Below are positions 17,779-26,191 of a DNA stretch of 64,000 nucleotides, one piece after another; position 1 is the stretch's first letter, and each line of letters begins with the position of its first letter. The position numbers and the translations under genes are program-made. The stretch covers positions 23,587-87,586 of the forward strand of contig JAKARC010000005.1 in NCBI GenBank assembly GCA_021822385.1. Direction: 5' to 3'. The DNA comes from Pseudomonadota bacterium (lineage in GTDB: Bacteria > Pseudomonadota > Gammaproteobacteria > Steroidobacterales > Steroidobacteraceae). A model generated the notes under the pieces. That model worked only from the letters and a program-made list of their open reading frames with translations. It was not told the origin of the DNA and did not search any database.

Positions 17779-18969
17779 TCAGGCGCCCGCGCGGCCCTCC
17801 CGCTCGATGAACGCGCGCAGATGCGCTGCGGCCGCAGCGAGTGTCGCGTCGCGCTTGGCGATGCACAGCCGCACGAGCGCGAGCGGCGGCGGCTCGGCAT
17901 AAAAGGGCGAAAGCGGGATCGAGGCGACGCCCGCCTCGGTGAGCAGGCGCTCGGCGAACGCGCAATCCCCGGGTGGGGCGAGCGCGCTGAAGTCGAGCAG
18001 CTGAAAGAAGGTGCCCTGGGCCGGCGGCAGACGCAGCGGGCCGTCCGCGAGCGCGGCGCGCAGCCGATCGCGCTTGGCGGTGAAGAATGCTGCCAGATCG
18101 GCACCCGTCCCGGGCCGCAGCTGCAGGTACTCGGCGATTGCCCACTGCAGCGGGTGTGCGATGCTGAAGGTGTTGAACTGGTGCACCTTGCGCAGCTCGC
18201 CGGTGAGCTCGGCCGGAGCGACCGCATAACCCACGCGCAGCCCGGTGGCGTGCAGGGTCTTGCCGAACGAGAATACGGCCAGACTGCGCACGCGCAGCTC
18301 CGGATGCTGCAGCACCGAGACATGCGCACGGCCGTCGAACACCATGTGTTCGTAGACCTCATCGGCAAGCACCGTGATGTCGTGCTGCCGGATCACCGCC
18401 GCAAGTGCCGCCAGATCCGCCGCCGTCGCCACCGTACAGGTCGGATTGTGCGGCGAGTTGAACAGGATCAGCCGCGTGCGCGGGCTCAGCGCCGCGCGTA
18501 CCCGGTCCCAGTCGTAGCGGAATTCCGGTGGCACGAGCGGCACATGCACGCAGCGCGCTCCGGCCAGGCGCACCGCCGGGGCGTACGCGTCGTAGGCCGG
18601 ATCGAATACGATCACCTCATCGCCGTGGCCGACCAGTGCCTGAATGCCCGAGTAGATCGCCTCGGTCGCACCCTGGGTAATGGTGATCTCGGTATGTGGA
18701 TCGGCCCGCACCGCGTAGAGTGCGGCCATTTTTGCCGCGATCCGCTCGCGCAGCACCGGCAGTCCCTCCATCGGGGCATACTGATTGTGGCCGGCGCGCA
18801 TGGCGCGGCCGACCAGTTCCGCCAGCAACGGATCGATATCGTAGTCCGGAAAGCCCTGCCCGAGGTTGATGGCGCCGAGCGCCTGCGCACGACGCGAGAT
18901 GACCGTGAAGATCGTGGTGCCGACTTCGGGCAGCTTGCTGCGCGCGCTCCAGTGCATCGCGACGGACAT
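17779..18969 (-). CDS. Class I/II aminotransferase, methionine-aminotransferase (YbdL) type
   Basis: 396 residues, fold type I PLP enzyme. INLGQGFPDYDIDP, NQYAPMEGLPVLRE, TITQGATEAIYSGIQALV, FDPAYDAYAPAV, LFNSPHNPTCTV, LADEVYEHMVFDG and the Schiff-base lysine in SFGKTLHATGLRVGY appear in the order of the YbdL/kynurenine aminotransferase branch. Known activity of that branch: transamination of methionine and aromatic 2-oxo acids. It begins 16 bases after the polyphosphate glucokinase gene, so the two form a transcript. Confidence 0.9.
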   Translation of the reverse strand: MSVAMHWSARSKLPEVGTTIFTVISRRAQALGAINLGQGFPDYDIDPLLAELVGRAMRAGHNQYAPMEGLPVLRERIAAKMAALYAVRADPHTEITITQGATEAIYSGIQALVGHGDEVIVFDPAYDAYAPAVRLAGARCVHVPLVPPEFRYDWDRVRAALSPRTRLILFNSPHNPTCTVATAADLAALAAVIRQHDITVLADEVYEHMVFDGRAHVSVLQHPELRVRSLAVFSFGKTLHATGLRVGYAVAPAELTGELRKVHQFNTFSIAHPLQWAIAEYLQLRPGTGADLAAFFTAKRDRLRAALADGPLRLPPAQGTFFQLLDFSALAPPGDCAFAERLLTEAGVASIPLSPFYAEPPPLALVRLCIAKRDATLAAAAAHLRAFIEREGRAGA

Positions 18970-18985
18970 GCCGCCGAGTCCGGCC

Positions 18986-19735
18986 TCAGGCGTCGGCTTC
19001 GGCTGCCGCGAGCGCCGCGCCGATCACCCCGGCCTGCCCGGCGAAGCGGGCCGGCAGGACGCGCGCCTGCGAGCGCAGCAACGGCGCAAAGTCTTCGAAC
19101 CGCTCGCTGATCGCACCGCCGAGAATGAACAGATCCGGCCAGAACAATGCGTACAGGCGCTGCAGATACACGTTCACCCGCTCGATCCACTCCGGCCAGT
19201 CGAGCTTCTCCACCGTCTTCACGTGCGCCGAGGCCCACTTCTCCGCGTCCATGCCATTTAACTCCATGTGCCCGAACTCGGTGTTGGGAAACAGATGCCC
19301 GGCGGAAAACAGCGCCGTGCCAATGCCCGTGCCGAAGGTGAGCATGATCGCCGTGCCGGTTTCACCGCGGCCGGCGCCAAAACGCATCTCGGCCAAGCCG
19401 GCCGCATCGGCGTCGTTCAGAAAGAGCGCGGGCCGATCGAGCGCCTGACGTACGAGTTCTGCGCCGTCGGTGCCGATCCACGCCTGATCGACATTGGCAG
19501 CGGTGCGCGCGCGGCCCTGCTTGATCGCCGCCGGAAAGGCGAGACCGATCCGCCCGCGGGCCGCCGGCAGCCGGGCCGCGAGCCCGGCGATCACCGGCAC
19601 CATTGCCGTCGGCGTCGCCGGTCGGGGCGTCGGCGCGGCGATCAGTTCGCCGAGCAGCTTCCCGGCCGACACATCCACGACGCCGGCCTTGATCGAGGAG
19701 CCGCCGACATCGATACCCAACATCTTTTCCGTCAT
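18986..19735 (-). CDS. ppgK: Polyphosphate glucokinase, ROK family
   Basis: 249 residues. The N-terminal phosphate-binding motif GIDVGGSSIKAGVVD and LNDADAAGLAEMRFGAG are ROK signatures; FGTGIGTALFSAGHLFPNTEFGHMEL is the segment typical of polyphosphate glucokinases. Reaction: glucose plus polyphosphate (or ATP) to glucose 6-phosphate. It lacks the zinc-finger cysteines of other ROK kinases, as expected for PpgK. Cotranscribed with the downstream aminotransferase. Confidence 0.88.
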   Translation of the reverse strand: MTEKMLGIDVGGSSIKAGVVDVSAGKLLGELIAAPTPRPATPTAMVPVIAGLAARLPAARGRIGLAFPAAIKQGRARTAANVDQAWIGTDGAELVRQALDRPALFLNDADAAGLAEMRFGAGRGETGTAIMLTFGTGIGTALFSAGHLFPNTEFGHMELNGMDAEKWASAHVKTVEKLDWPEWIERVNVYLQRLYALFWPDLFILGGAISERFEDFAPLLRSQARVLPARFAGQAGVIGAALAAAEADA

Positions 19736-19833
19736 GCTTCGTGCGTGCCTGTGTGTCGCCGCGGGAGACCCGAGCGCGCGCCGGGGCGCGGCGGGGCCAT
19801 GAGTATTGCGATTGGCTGTGCCGCGCGCAAGAC

Positions 19834-21174
19834 TCAGACGTTCAGCAGCAGATGCTCGCGCTCCCAGGAGCTGATCACCTGCAGGAACACCTCGTATTCG
19901 GCCTCCTTGACGATGGTGAACGCCGACACGAACGACTCGCCGAGCAGCTTCACCAGAGCGGGGCTCGCGCGCAGCGCCCGCAGCGCCTCATCGAGCGAAC
20001 GGGGCAGACCGAAGGGCAGATCGTGCGCGCTGCCTGAGATCGGATCGGAGGGCTGCAGCCCCTCGATCATCCCGAGATAGCCGCAGGCGAGCGAGGCCGC
20101 GAGCGCGATATAGGGATTGGCATCGGCGCCGCAGATGCGATTCTCGACCCGGCGATCCTCGGGCGCGGACATCGGCACGCGCAGGCCCGCCGTGCGGTTG
20201 TCGTATCCCCAGTGCGCATTGATCGGCGCCGACAGATATCGGGTCAGGCGCCGGTAGGAATTGACGTTGGCGCAGAACAGCGCCATGGCCGCCGGCAGGT
20301 ACTTCTGCAAACCGCCGATGTGGGCGAAGAACAGCTTCGAGGGAGTACCGTCGGCGTTGCTGAACACGTTGCGCCGCGATTTGAGGTCGACGACGCTCTG
20401 GTGGATGTGCATAGCGCTGCCGGGCTCCTTGGCATGCGGCTTGGCCATGAATGTGGCATACATCTTGTGGCGCAGCGCCGCCTCGCGCGCCGTGCGCTTG
20501 AAGAGAAAGGCCTGATCGGCCAGATCGAGCGGATGGCCATGGATCAGGTTGATCTCCATCTGCGCCGGACCGTCCTCATGGATCAGAGTGTCGATCTCGA
20601 TGTCCTGGTCCTCGCAGAACTGGTAGATGTCATCGAACAACGGATCGAATTCGTTGACGGCCGCGATGCTGTAGGACTGGCGCCCGGGCTCGGCGCGCCC
20701 GGAGCGCCCGACCGGCGGACGCAGCGGATAGTCGGCGTCCTTGTTCTGCTCGACCAGGTAGAACTCGAGCTCCGGCGCCACGATCGGCTCCCAGCCGCGC
20801 TGCGCATACAGCTCGACGATGTTGCGCAGCACGTGCCGCGGCGCCATGGTCACTCGCCGCCCGTCGGCGTAGAAACAATCGTGGATGACCTGTGCGGTCG
20901 GCTCGGCCGCCCATGGCACACGCCGGACCGTCTTCGGATCGGCCTTCAAAACGATATCGATCTCCGCCGGGCTCATCGCGGCAGCGGTTTCGGGCGGGTA
21001 GTCGCCCGTGACCGTCTGCAGGAATACGCTCTCGGGCAGGCGCATCCCGCCATCCTCGGCGAACTTCGCCGCCGGCATGATCTTGCCGCGCGCAATGCCG
21101 GCCATGTCCGGGATGATGGCCTCGACCTCGGAAATGCCATGATCCCGGAAAAACTGACTCAATTCACTCACCAT
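19834..21174 (-). CDS. puuA: Glutamine-synthetase-like gamma-glutamylpolyamine synthetase
   Basis: 446 residues of the GS type III/PuuA group; start at ATG 21174 (AAGG upstream), as the upstream in-frame ATG at 21219 lies in the puuD coding sequence. The GS fold motifs are visible: IIPDMAGIARGK in the beta-grasp, EFDPLFDDIYQFCEDQDIEIDTLIHEDGPAQMEINL, SAMHIHQSVVD for ATP and metal binding, RVENRICGADANPYIALAASLACG. Known reaction: ATP-dependent gamma-glutamylation of putrescine or other polyamines. Eleven bases follow the puuD stop, so puuD-puuA is an operon; puuB is divergent. Assignment to PuuA rather than another GS-like ligase rests largely on these neighbours. Confidence 0.85.
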   Translation of the reverse strand: MVSELSQFFRDHGISEVEAIIPDMAGIARGKIMPAAKFAEDGGMRLPESVFLQTVTGDYPPETAAAMSPAEIDIVLKADPKTVRRVPWAAEPTAQVIHDCFYADGRRVTMAPRHVLRNIVELYAQRGWEPIVAPELEFYLVEQNKDADYPLRPPVGRSGRAEPGRQSYSIAAVNEFDPLFDDIYQFCEDQDIEIDTLIHEDGPAQMEINLIHGHPLDLADQAFLFKRTAREAALRHKMYATFMAKPHAKEPGSAMHIHQSVVDLKSRRNVFSNADGTPSKLFFAHIGGLQKYLPAAMALFCANVNSYRRLTRYLSAPINAHWGYDNRTAGLRVPMSAPEDRRVENRICGADANPYIALAASLACGYLGMIEGLQPSDPISGSAHDLPFGLPRSLDEALRALRASPALVKLLGESFVSAFTIVKEAEYEVFLQVISSWEREHLLLNV

Positions 21175-21185
21175 GGGGATGCCTT

Positions 21186-21947
21186 TTAACGGGCGCGGGC
21201 GCGGGCGCGCTCGCGGCACGCTGCGCCGAAAGCGGCAAACAGTGCGCGGGAGAGAGGATTATCCAGGACCTTCCACTCGGGATGCCACTGCACCGCGAGC
21301 GCGAACTGGGGTGCGGCTGCCACACGGAACGCCTCGATCAGTCCATCGGGCGCGCGTGCTTCGACCGCAAGCCCGCCGCCGAGTCGCTCGATGCCCTGCC
21401 AGTGCAGGGAGTTCACCCGCACCCGATCCACGCCCGCAAGCTCGCGCAGCAGGCCATCGGGCTCGAGCGTGACCTCGTGTGCCGGCCCATACTGCACGTC
21501 GAGCGGTTGCGTCTCGTCGTCGCGATGATCCAGGTGCCCCGGAACCTCATGCACGCGCTGGTGCAGGCTGCCGCCGAAGGCCACGTTGATCTCCTGGAAG
21601 CCCCGGCAGATCCCGAGGATCGGCACGCTGCAGGCCACGGCCCGGCGGATCAGCGGCAGCGTGGTGGCATCGCGGGCCGGATCGTGCAACGTTCCGGGCA
21701 CGCTCGGCGGACCATCGTAATGATGCGGCTCGATGTTCGACGGGCTGCCGGTAAACAGCAGCCCGTCGAGACGGTCGATGAGCGCCTCGAAGCCGAGCGC
21801 CTCGGCGAGCGGTGGGATCAGCACCGGCAGCGCATCGGCCGCATCGAGCAGGGCACGGGCGTACTTCTCCGGCACCGCATGAAACGGCTGGGGGCCGATC
21901 ACGCGCCGGTCGGCGGGCAGACCAATGAGGGGGCGCACCATTGACAT
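21186..21947 (-). CDS. puuD: Gamma-glutamyl-GABA hydrolase, class I amidotransferase fold
   Basis: 253 residues from ATG 21947; a second ATG at 21941 is equally possible, as neither has a strong ribosome site. The nucleophile is Cys114 in GICRGFQEINVAFGG, with the His-Glu pair in VQWHPEW, and GLLFTGSPSNIEPHHY is typical of the peptidase C26/PuuD branch. Known reaction: hydrolysis of gamma-glutamyl-GABA to glutamate and GABA. It leads the puuD-puuA operon. The start is only 30 bases from that of puuB on the other strand, so the promoters must overlap the coding ends. Confidence 0.88.
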   Translation of the reverse strand: MSMVRPLIGLPADRRVIGPQPFHAVPEKYARALLDAADALPVLIPPLAEALGFEALIDRLDGLLFTGSPSNIEPHHYDGPPSVPGTLHDPARDATTLPLIRRAVACSVPILGICRGFQEINVAFGGSLHQRVHEVPGHLDHRDDETQPLDVQYGPAHEVTLEPDGLLRELAGVDRVRVNSLHWQGIERLGGGLAVEARAPDGLIEAFRVAAAPQFALAVQWHPEWKVLDNPLSRALFAAFGAACRERARARAR

Positions 21948-21977
21948 GGGTGTAACGGCTATTATACGGGCATCATC

Positions 21978-23246
21978 ATGCCCGACGCTCACGCGCCGTC
22001 CTACTATGCGGCCTCGGTTCACAGTCTTGCCGCTCGAGCCGCACTCCTCGGCAGTGTGCGCGCGGACGTGTGCGTGGTCGGAGCTGGGATCTCAGGCTGC
22101 TCGGCGGCCCTGCACCTGGCGGAGCGCGGCTATTCGGTGGCGCTGCTCGAGCGACACCGGATCGGCTGGGGTGCTTCCGGCCGCAGCGGCGGCCAGGTCC
22201 TGCACGGGGTCGCGTGCGACCCGGCGGTGCTCGAGCATCTGCTCGGCGCCGATGATGCGCGCGCAGTGTGGGAGAGCGCGAACGAGGCGGTCGGCCTCAC
22301 GCGCGCACTGATCGAGCGGCACCGGATCGCCTGCGATTGGGCCGAAGGTCATCTGCTCACGGCGATCAAGCCCCGGCATGATCGGGCATTGCGCGCGCAC
22401 ATCGAGTCTTTGCGCCTGCGCTTCAATTATCACAGCGTGCGCTACGTTGCACGCACCGAGCTGCGCGCGCTGCTCGACAGTCCGCGCTACATCAGTGCGA
22501 TGTTCGATGCCTGGGGCGGACATCTGCACCCCCTCGCCTATACCTTAGGCTTGGCAGCAGCGGCGGAACGGGCAGGCGCGCGCATATTCGAGGACAGCCC
22601 GGCGATCGAGATCGCGCCCGGCCGCGTGTGCACCCCGGCAGGGGAAGTGCGTGCCGCGCACATCGTGCTCTGCGGCAACGCATACCTCGGCGCGACGGTG
22701 CCGGCCCTCGCGAGCAGAATCATGGCTGTCGCGGCGCACGTGATCGCCACCGAGCCGTTGGACGCGGCACGCGCCGCCGCGCTGATCGCCAACAACGCGG
22801 CCGTCAGCGACATGAACTGGGTACTCGATTACTTCCGCCGCACCGCCGATCACCGCCTGCTGTTCGGCGGCCCGATCCGCTATGCCCGCGGCACGGATGT
22901 CGCAATCCACCCGGATACGCGCGCCCGAATGCTGCGCGTGTTCCCCCAGCTCGCCAGCACGCGCATCGAGTATGCCTGGAGCGGTCTGCTCGATCTCACC
23001 GCGAACCGCGCCCCGCACTTTGGCCGGATTTCGCCCGAGATCTATTTCGTACAGGGCTTCTCCGGACACGGCATCGCACTCGCCGGCTTGGCGGGCAAGC
23101 TCATCGCGGCTGCAATCGCCGGCCAGGCCGAGCGCTTCGATGTGTTCGCGCGCATCCCGCACCGGCCCTTTCCGGGCGGCATGCGCGCGCGCCGGCCGCT
23201 GCTGGCGCTGGCGATGCTCTACTACCGTCTGCTCGACCTGCTGTAA
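21978..23246 (+). CDS. puuB: FAD-dependent gamma-glutamylputrescine oxidase
   Basis: 422 residues. The dinucleotide-binding motif VCVVGAGISGCSAALHLAERG lies at about 31-51 and the FAD motif GWGASGRSGGQVLHG follows, as in the DAO family. The C-terminal YFVQGFSGHGIALAGLAGKLIA is the second FAD contact. Known reaction: oxidation of gamma-glutamylputrescine to the aldehyde with H2O2 release. The name depends on divergence from puuD-puuA; another glycine/D-amino-acid-oxidase-type substrate is possible. puuC (aldehyde dehydrogenase) is absent from this window. Confidence 0.85.
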   Translation: MPDAHAPSYYAASVHSLAARAALLGSVRADVCVVGAGISGCSAALHLAERGYSVALLERHRIGWGASGRSGGQVLHGVACDPAVLEHLLGADDARAVWESANEAVGLTRALIERHRIACDWAEGHLLTAIKPRHDRALRAHIESLRLRFNYHSVRYVARTELRALLDSPRYISAMFDAWGGHLHPLAYTLGLAAAAERAGARIFEDSPAIEIAPGRVCTPAGEVRAAHIVLCGNAYLGATVPALASRIMAVAAHVIATEPLDAARAAALIANNAAVSDMNWVLDYFRRTADHRLLFGGPIRYARGTDVAIHPDTRARMLRVFPQLASTRIEYAWSGLLDLTANRAPHFGRISPEIYFVQGFSGHGIALAGLAGKLIAAAIAGQAERFDVFARIPHRPFPGGMRARRPLLALAMLYYRLLDLL

Positions 23247-23289
23247 GCCATCGCATCCCGCGGCGGTGCGCGCACTGCCAACGGTGCCG

Positions 23290-24315
23290 CTAGAGCAGCT
23301 CGGCGATCTGCACGGCGTTCAAGGCCGCGCCCTTCAACAACTGATCCCCGGCCACGAACAGCGCGATCGAGCGGCCGCTCGGATCGGACAGATCCGCGCG
23401 AATGCGGCCGACCAGAATCTCATCGGCACCCGAGGCATCCACCGGCATGGGAAAGTAGTTGCGCGGCCGATCATCGACCAGCTTCACTCCTACGGCCGAC
23501 GCGACCAGCGTCCGCACCTCCTCCGGGGTGATCGGCCGCTCGCACTCGAAATTGATCGCGATCGAATGCGCACGCAGCACCGGCACGCGCACGCAGGTCG
23601 CGCTCACCCGGATGGCCGGATCACCATAGATCTTGCGGGTCTCGTGCAGCGCCTTCAGCTCCTCCTCGTTGTAACCGCTGTCCGGATCAACGGCCGAATT
23701 GTGGCTGAAAAGGTTGAAGGCGTAGGGGTGCGGCAGGACGCGCGGAGTGAATGGTTGCCCGGCGAGATAGGCGCCGGTCGCCGCGCGCAGCTCCTCCATC
23801 GCGGCGGCACCGCCGCCCGAGGCTGCCTGATAGGTCGAGAGGATCAGGCGCCGGATTGGATTGCGGCGGTGTATCGGCCAGAGCGGCGTGATCGCGATGA
23901 TGGTCGAGCAGTTTGGGTTGGCGATGATGCCGCGATGCGTCTTGACCGCCTGTGGGTTGATTTCCGGCACGACGAGCGGCACGGCCGGATCGCGCCGGAA
24001 TGCCGAGGAGTTGTCGACGACGATCGCACCCTGCGCGACGGCAAGCGGTGCAAAGCGCTTGGAAATGCCACTGCCGGCAGAGAACAACGCAATGTCGATG
24101 CCGCCAAAGGAATTCTCCTCAAGTGCCTCGACCGGCAGTTGCTCGCCGCGAAACGGCAGTGTCCTGCCCGCCGAGCGCGCCGAGGCGAACAGACGCAGCT
24201 CGGCGAGCGGGAACGAACGCTGTTCGAGACAACGGAGCATCTCGACACCGACGGCCCCGGTGGCCCCGACGACCGCAACCACCGGCGCGGTGCCCGCTGG
24301 ATGACCCAATGACAT
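23290..24315 (-). CDS. asd: Aspartate-semialdehyde dehydrogenase
   Basis: Makes aspartate semialdehyde from aspartyl phosphate with NADPH, the branch point for lysine/diaminopimelate, threonine, isoleucine and methionine. 341 residues; VVGATGAVGVEML at 15-27 binds NADP, the catalytic Cys136 is in NPNCST, and YQAASGGGAAAMEEL and YNEEELK are typical. The ATG at 24315 has GGAG seven bases upstream. Only 23 bases upstream of the start is a terminator-like hairpin on the same strand (see below), which suggests control in the leader. No other pathway gene is next to it. Confidence 0.96.
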   Translation of the reverse strand: MSLGHPAGTAPVVAVVGATGAVGVEMLRCLEQRSFPLAELRLFASARSAGRTLPFRGEQLPVEALEENSFGGIDIALFSAGSGISKRFAPLAVAQGAIVVDNSSAFRRDPAVPLVVPEINPQAVKTHRGIIANPNCSTIIAITPLWPIHRRNPIRRLILSTYQAASGGGAAAMEELRAATGAYLAGQPFTPRVLPHPYAFNLFSHNSAVDPDSGYNEEELKALHETRKIYGDPAIRVSATCVRVPVLRAHSIAINFECERPITPEEVRTLVASAVGVKLVDDRPRNYFPMPVDASGADEILVGRIRADLSDPSGRSIALFVAGDQLLKGAALNAVQIAELL

Positions 24316-24338
24316 GTGCAGACTCCAATCACACGGAT

Positions 24339-24373
24339 AAAAAAGGGCCCCGACGGTCGCTCCGGCGGGGCCC
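24339..24373 (-). terminator. Rho-independent terminator/attenuator in the asd leader
   Basis: Read on the minus strand, GGGCCCCG (24373-24366) pairs with CGGGGCCC (24352-24345) around a 13-base loop and is followed directly by TTTTTT (24344-24339). The arms are perfect eight-base complements. On the plus strand there is no T-run, so it acts on minus-strand transcripts only. It lies between a possible small leader ORF (24403-24477) and asd, 23 bases before the asd start codon. Confidence 0.8.
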
Positions 24374-24402
24374 TGGGTATTTCGTGCTGTAACCGCGAAC
24401 CG

Positions 24403-24477
24403 CTAGCGCGCGCGCATCCCCAGAGCCCGGTCATGGGGCATCTTCAGGATCTTGGCGCACTTTTTTATCGCAGTCAT
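24403..24477 (-). CDS. Possible 24-residue leader peptide of asd
   Basis: ATG 24477 to TAG 24403, 24 residues beginning MTAIKKCAKILKMPHDRALG. Ten residues are Thr, Ile, Lys or Met, all end products of the pathway that asd feeds (four Lys, three Met, two Ile, one Thr). It is followed by 29 bases and then the terminator hairpin, the layout of a translation-coupled attenuator. Against it: no good Shine-Dalgarno sequence is visible upstream, and such a short peptide can arise by chance. Inference only. Confidence 0.35.
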   Translation of the reverse strand: MTAIKKCAKILKMPHDRALGMRAR

Positions 24478-25089
24478 GATGCGCAGAAGCTACCCGAAGC
24501 GCCAGGCCCTGTAAAGGCGGTTTGCCCGCGCCAGGGACGATTTTGTCCTACCCCCACAAGCTCCTGAGGAAAGAATGAGCATGTGATCGGAGGGGTTCCC
24601 CCTGCGCTTACCGTATGCCGTAAGCCCGCGGTGGGATGGGGTCCGGGGGATGCACGGAGAGATCGAGGTGCGGCGGATGCAGCGCAACGAGGAGCACGCT
24701 ATCACGCCTGGATGCAAGCGCACCCTGACCGGGGGCGCTGCTGCTGCGACCCTGAAGTGCCCGGTCGGCTGGCGCTAGCAGCGGCCGCACACGCGGTTGC
24801 ATCTGCTTGCCAACAGCACACGGATTTGCGTTTTGCCTGATTGGCACCGAACATCGCTTCGCGCACGTTGACGCTGTGCGAGCGATACCGCGGGGGAGAT
24901 TGGCTCGAGGCGTCCGGCCATCCGATCGCATTGCTCGCGACCTTTCTAGATCCGCAGCATCATGGCAGCACGCGCTAGCGGGCTTCCAATTGCACGTATG
25001 TCGAGGCCACGCGCAGGCGCTTTTGGGTCAAGCCCATCCGGGCCGCCGTACGCTCATGGAGTGGCAAAACTGATGTTCACCGCCGCCCC
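24478..25089. other. Intergenic stretch without recognisable gene
   Basis: Contains the presumed asd promoter region on its left side (minus strand). The rest has short open frames without family resemblance. It borders the transposase remnant and may be decayed mobile-element sequence, but no terminal inverted repeat was found by eye. Confidence 0.45.
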
Positions 25090-25874
25090 GATCGGCACCG
25101 CGTGCCGAGCCTACGGATCATCCGCGCTGTGGTCCTCCGCATCGGTCCGTAATCGCTCGCTCAGGCTCTGCAACGCTGGACGGCACAGTTCGCTGCGCAC
25201 GATTCCATCCTGGCCCTCGATGGCAAGACCCTGGCAGCGCGACCGATCCGAGCACCTTCAAACAGACCCACGAGATAAAAGCCGCAATCCCGCTGCTCGC
25301 GGGGCTCGACCTTCGGGCGGAGGACATCACCGCCCATGCGCGGCTGACCCAACGCGTCATCGCCGAGTTCATCTGCCGCCGCGGCGCGCACTACCACTTC
25401 ATCATCAAGGGCAATCGACCGGCACTGCTGACCGACCGCGAGCGCTATTTTAAGGCCCACACCAGTGCGCACTTCACCGAGACCTCCTGCGATCATGAGC
25501 GCATCGAGACCCGCTCCATCTGGGTCAGCGATGCCCTCAACGGCGGTCTCGACTTCCCCGAGGTCCATCAGGCCTGCCTCATCGAGCGGCAGGCCCTGAA
25601 GAGGAAAACTGACACACTCTCCGGCGAACTCGCTTACGACATCACCAGCCGTCCGGCCGCTCAGGACAGCCCCCAGCGCCAGCTCGAGATCGACCGTGGC
25701 CGTTATCTGCTTGAATGGAACTTCGACGAGAGTCGTGGTCGTGTCCGCACCGGTCGCGGCCAGCAAAACGTCGCGCAGCTGCGCAGCTGGGCTCTCTCGG
25801 TCAATCCGCCTAGCCTGCCACCCCCTCGCCGCGACTCTGCTCAAGCTCAACCGCAATGTTCGTTCGCGCATTGA
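25090..25874 (+). pseudogene. Decayed ISAs1-family (H-repeat) transposase
   Basis: Pieces of one transposase in order: RHRVPSLRIIRAVVLRIGP (like the PS-x-TIRRVL segment of ISAs1 transposases), an in-frame TAA at 25150-25152, then SLAQALQRWTAQFAAHDSIL and LALDGKTL, the first DDE-domain strand. A frameshift near 25265 leads to EIKAAIPLLAGLDLRAEDIT, RRGAHYHFIIKGNRPALL, HERIETRSIWVSDALNGGL and DFPEVHQACLIERQ. The C-terminal part around RGRYLLEWNFDESRGRVRTG has lost residues relative to intact family members. One stop, at least one frameshift and an internal deletion make it non-functional. No flanking inverted repeats were recognised. Confidence 0.85.
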
Positions 25875-26191
25875 TGACCGGCTCATGACCGGCAGTGCCC
25901 ACCAACTCTCCCGGACACCCGCTCCCTCGTCCTGCCGCCCGGGCTCCGGCCTGATCGTCCGCCCAGCCGCACAGCGCGGTGATGCGAGAACGCATTCACC
26001 GGGGTGCCTGCGCTGCGGCTCGGGGCGCCCGAACCGTGACCGCGAACACACGCTACGGTGGCCGATCCTGCTAAAACCGCGCTGCGGATACCGCTGCGCG
26101 CCTGCAGGCGCAACAGCCGTGTCCGGGCCGCACGCGGCGCCGCACCGGTGTGGCTCGATCCGAGCCCATACCGCGGCGGCAGGAGACCTCC
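25875..26191. other. Region between transposase remnant and HD-GYP gene
   Basis: About 317 bases without a supportable gene. Its right end holds AGGAGA (26181-26186), the ribosome site of the HD-GYP gene. No clear promoter hexamers were seen by eye. Confidence 0.45.

Noticed and set aside
24583..24840. An 85-codon open frame upstream of the transposase remnant
   Set aside because: No recognisable motif or ribosome site; low confidence that it is coding.
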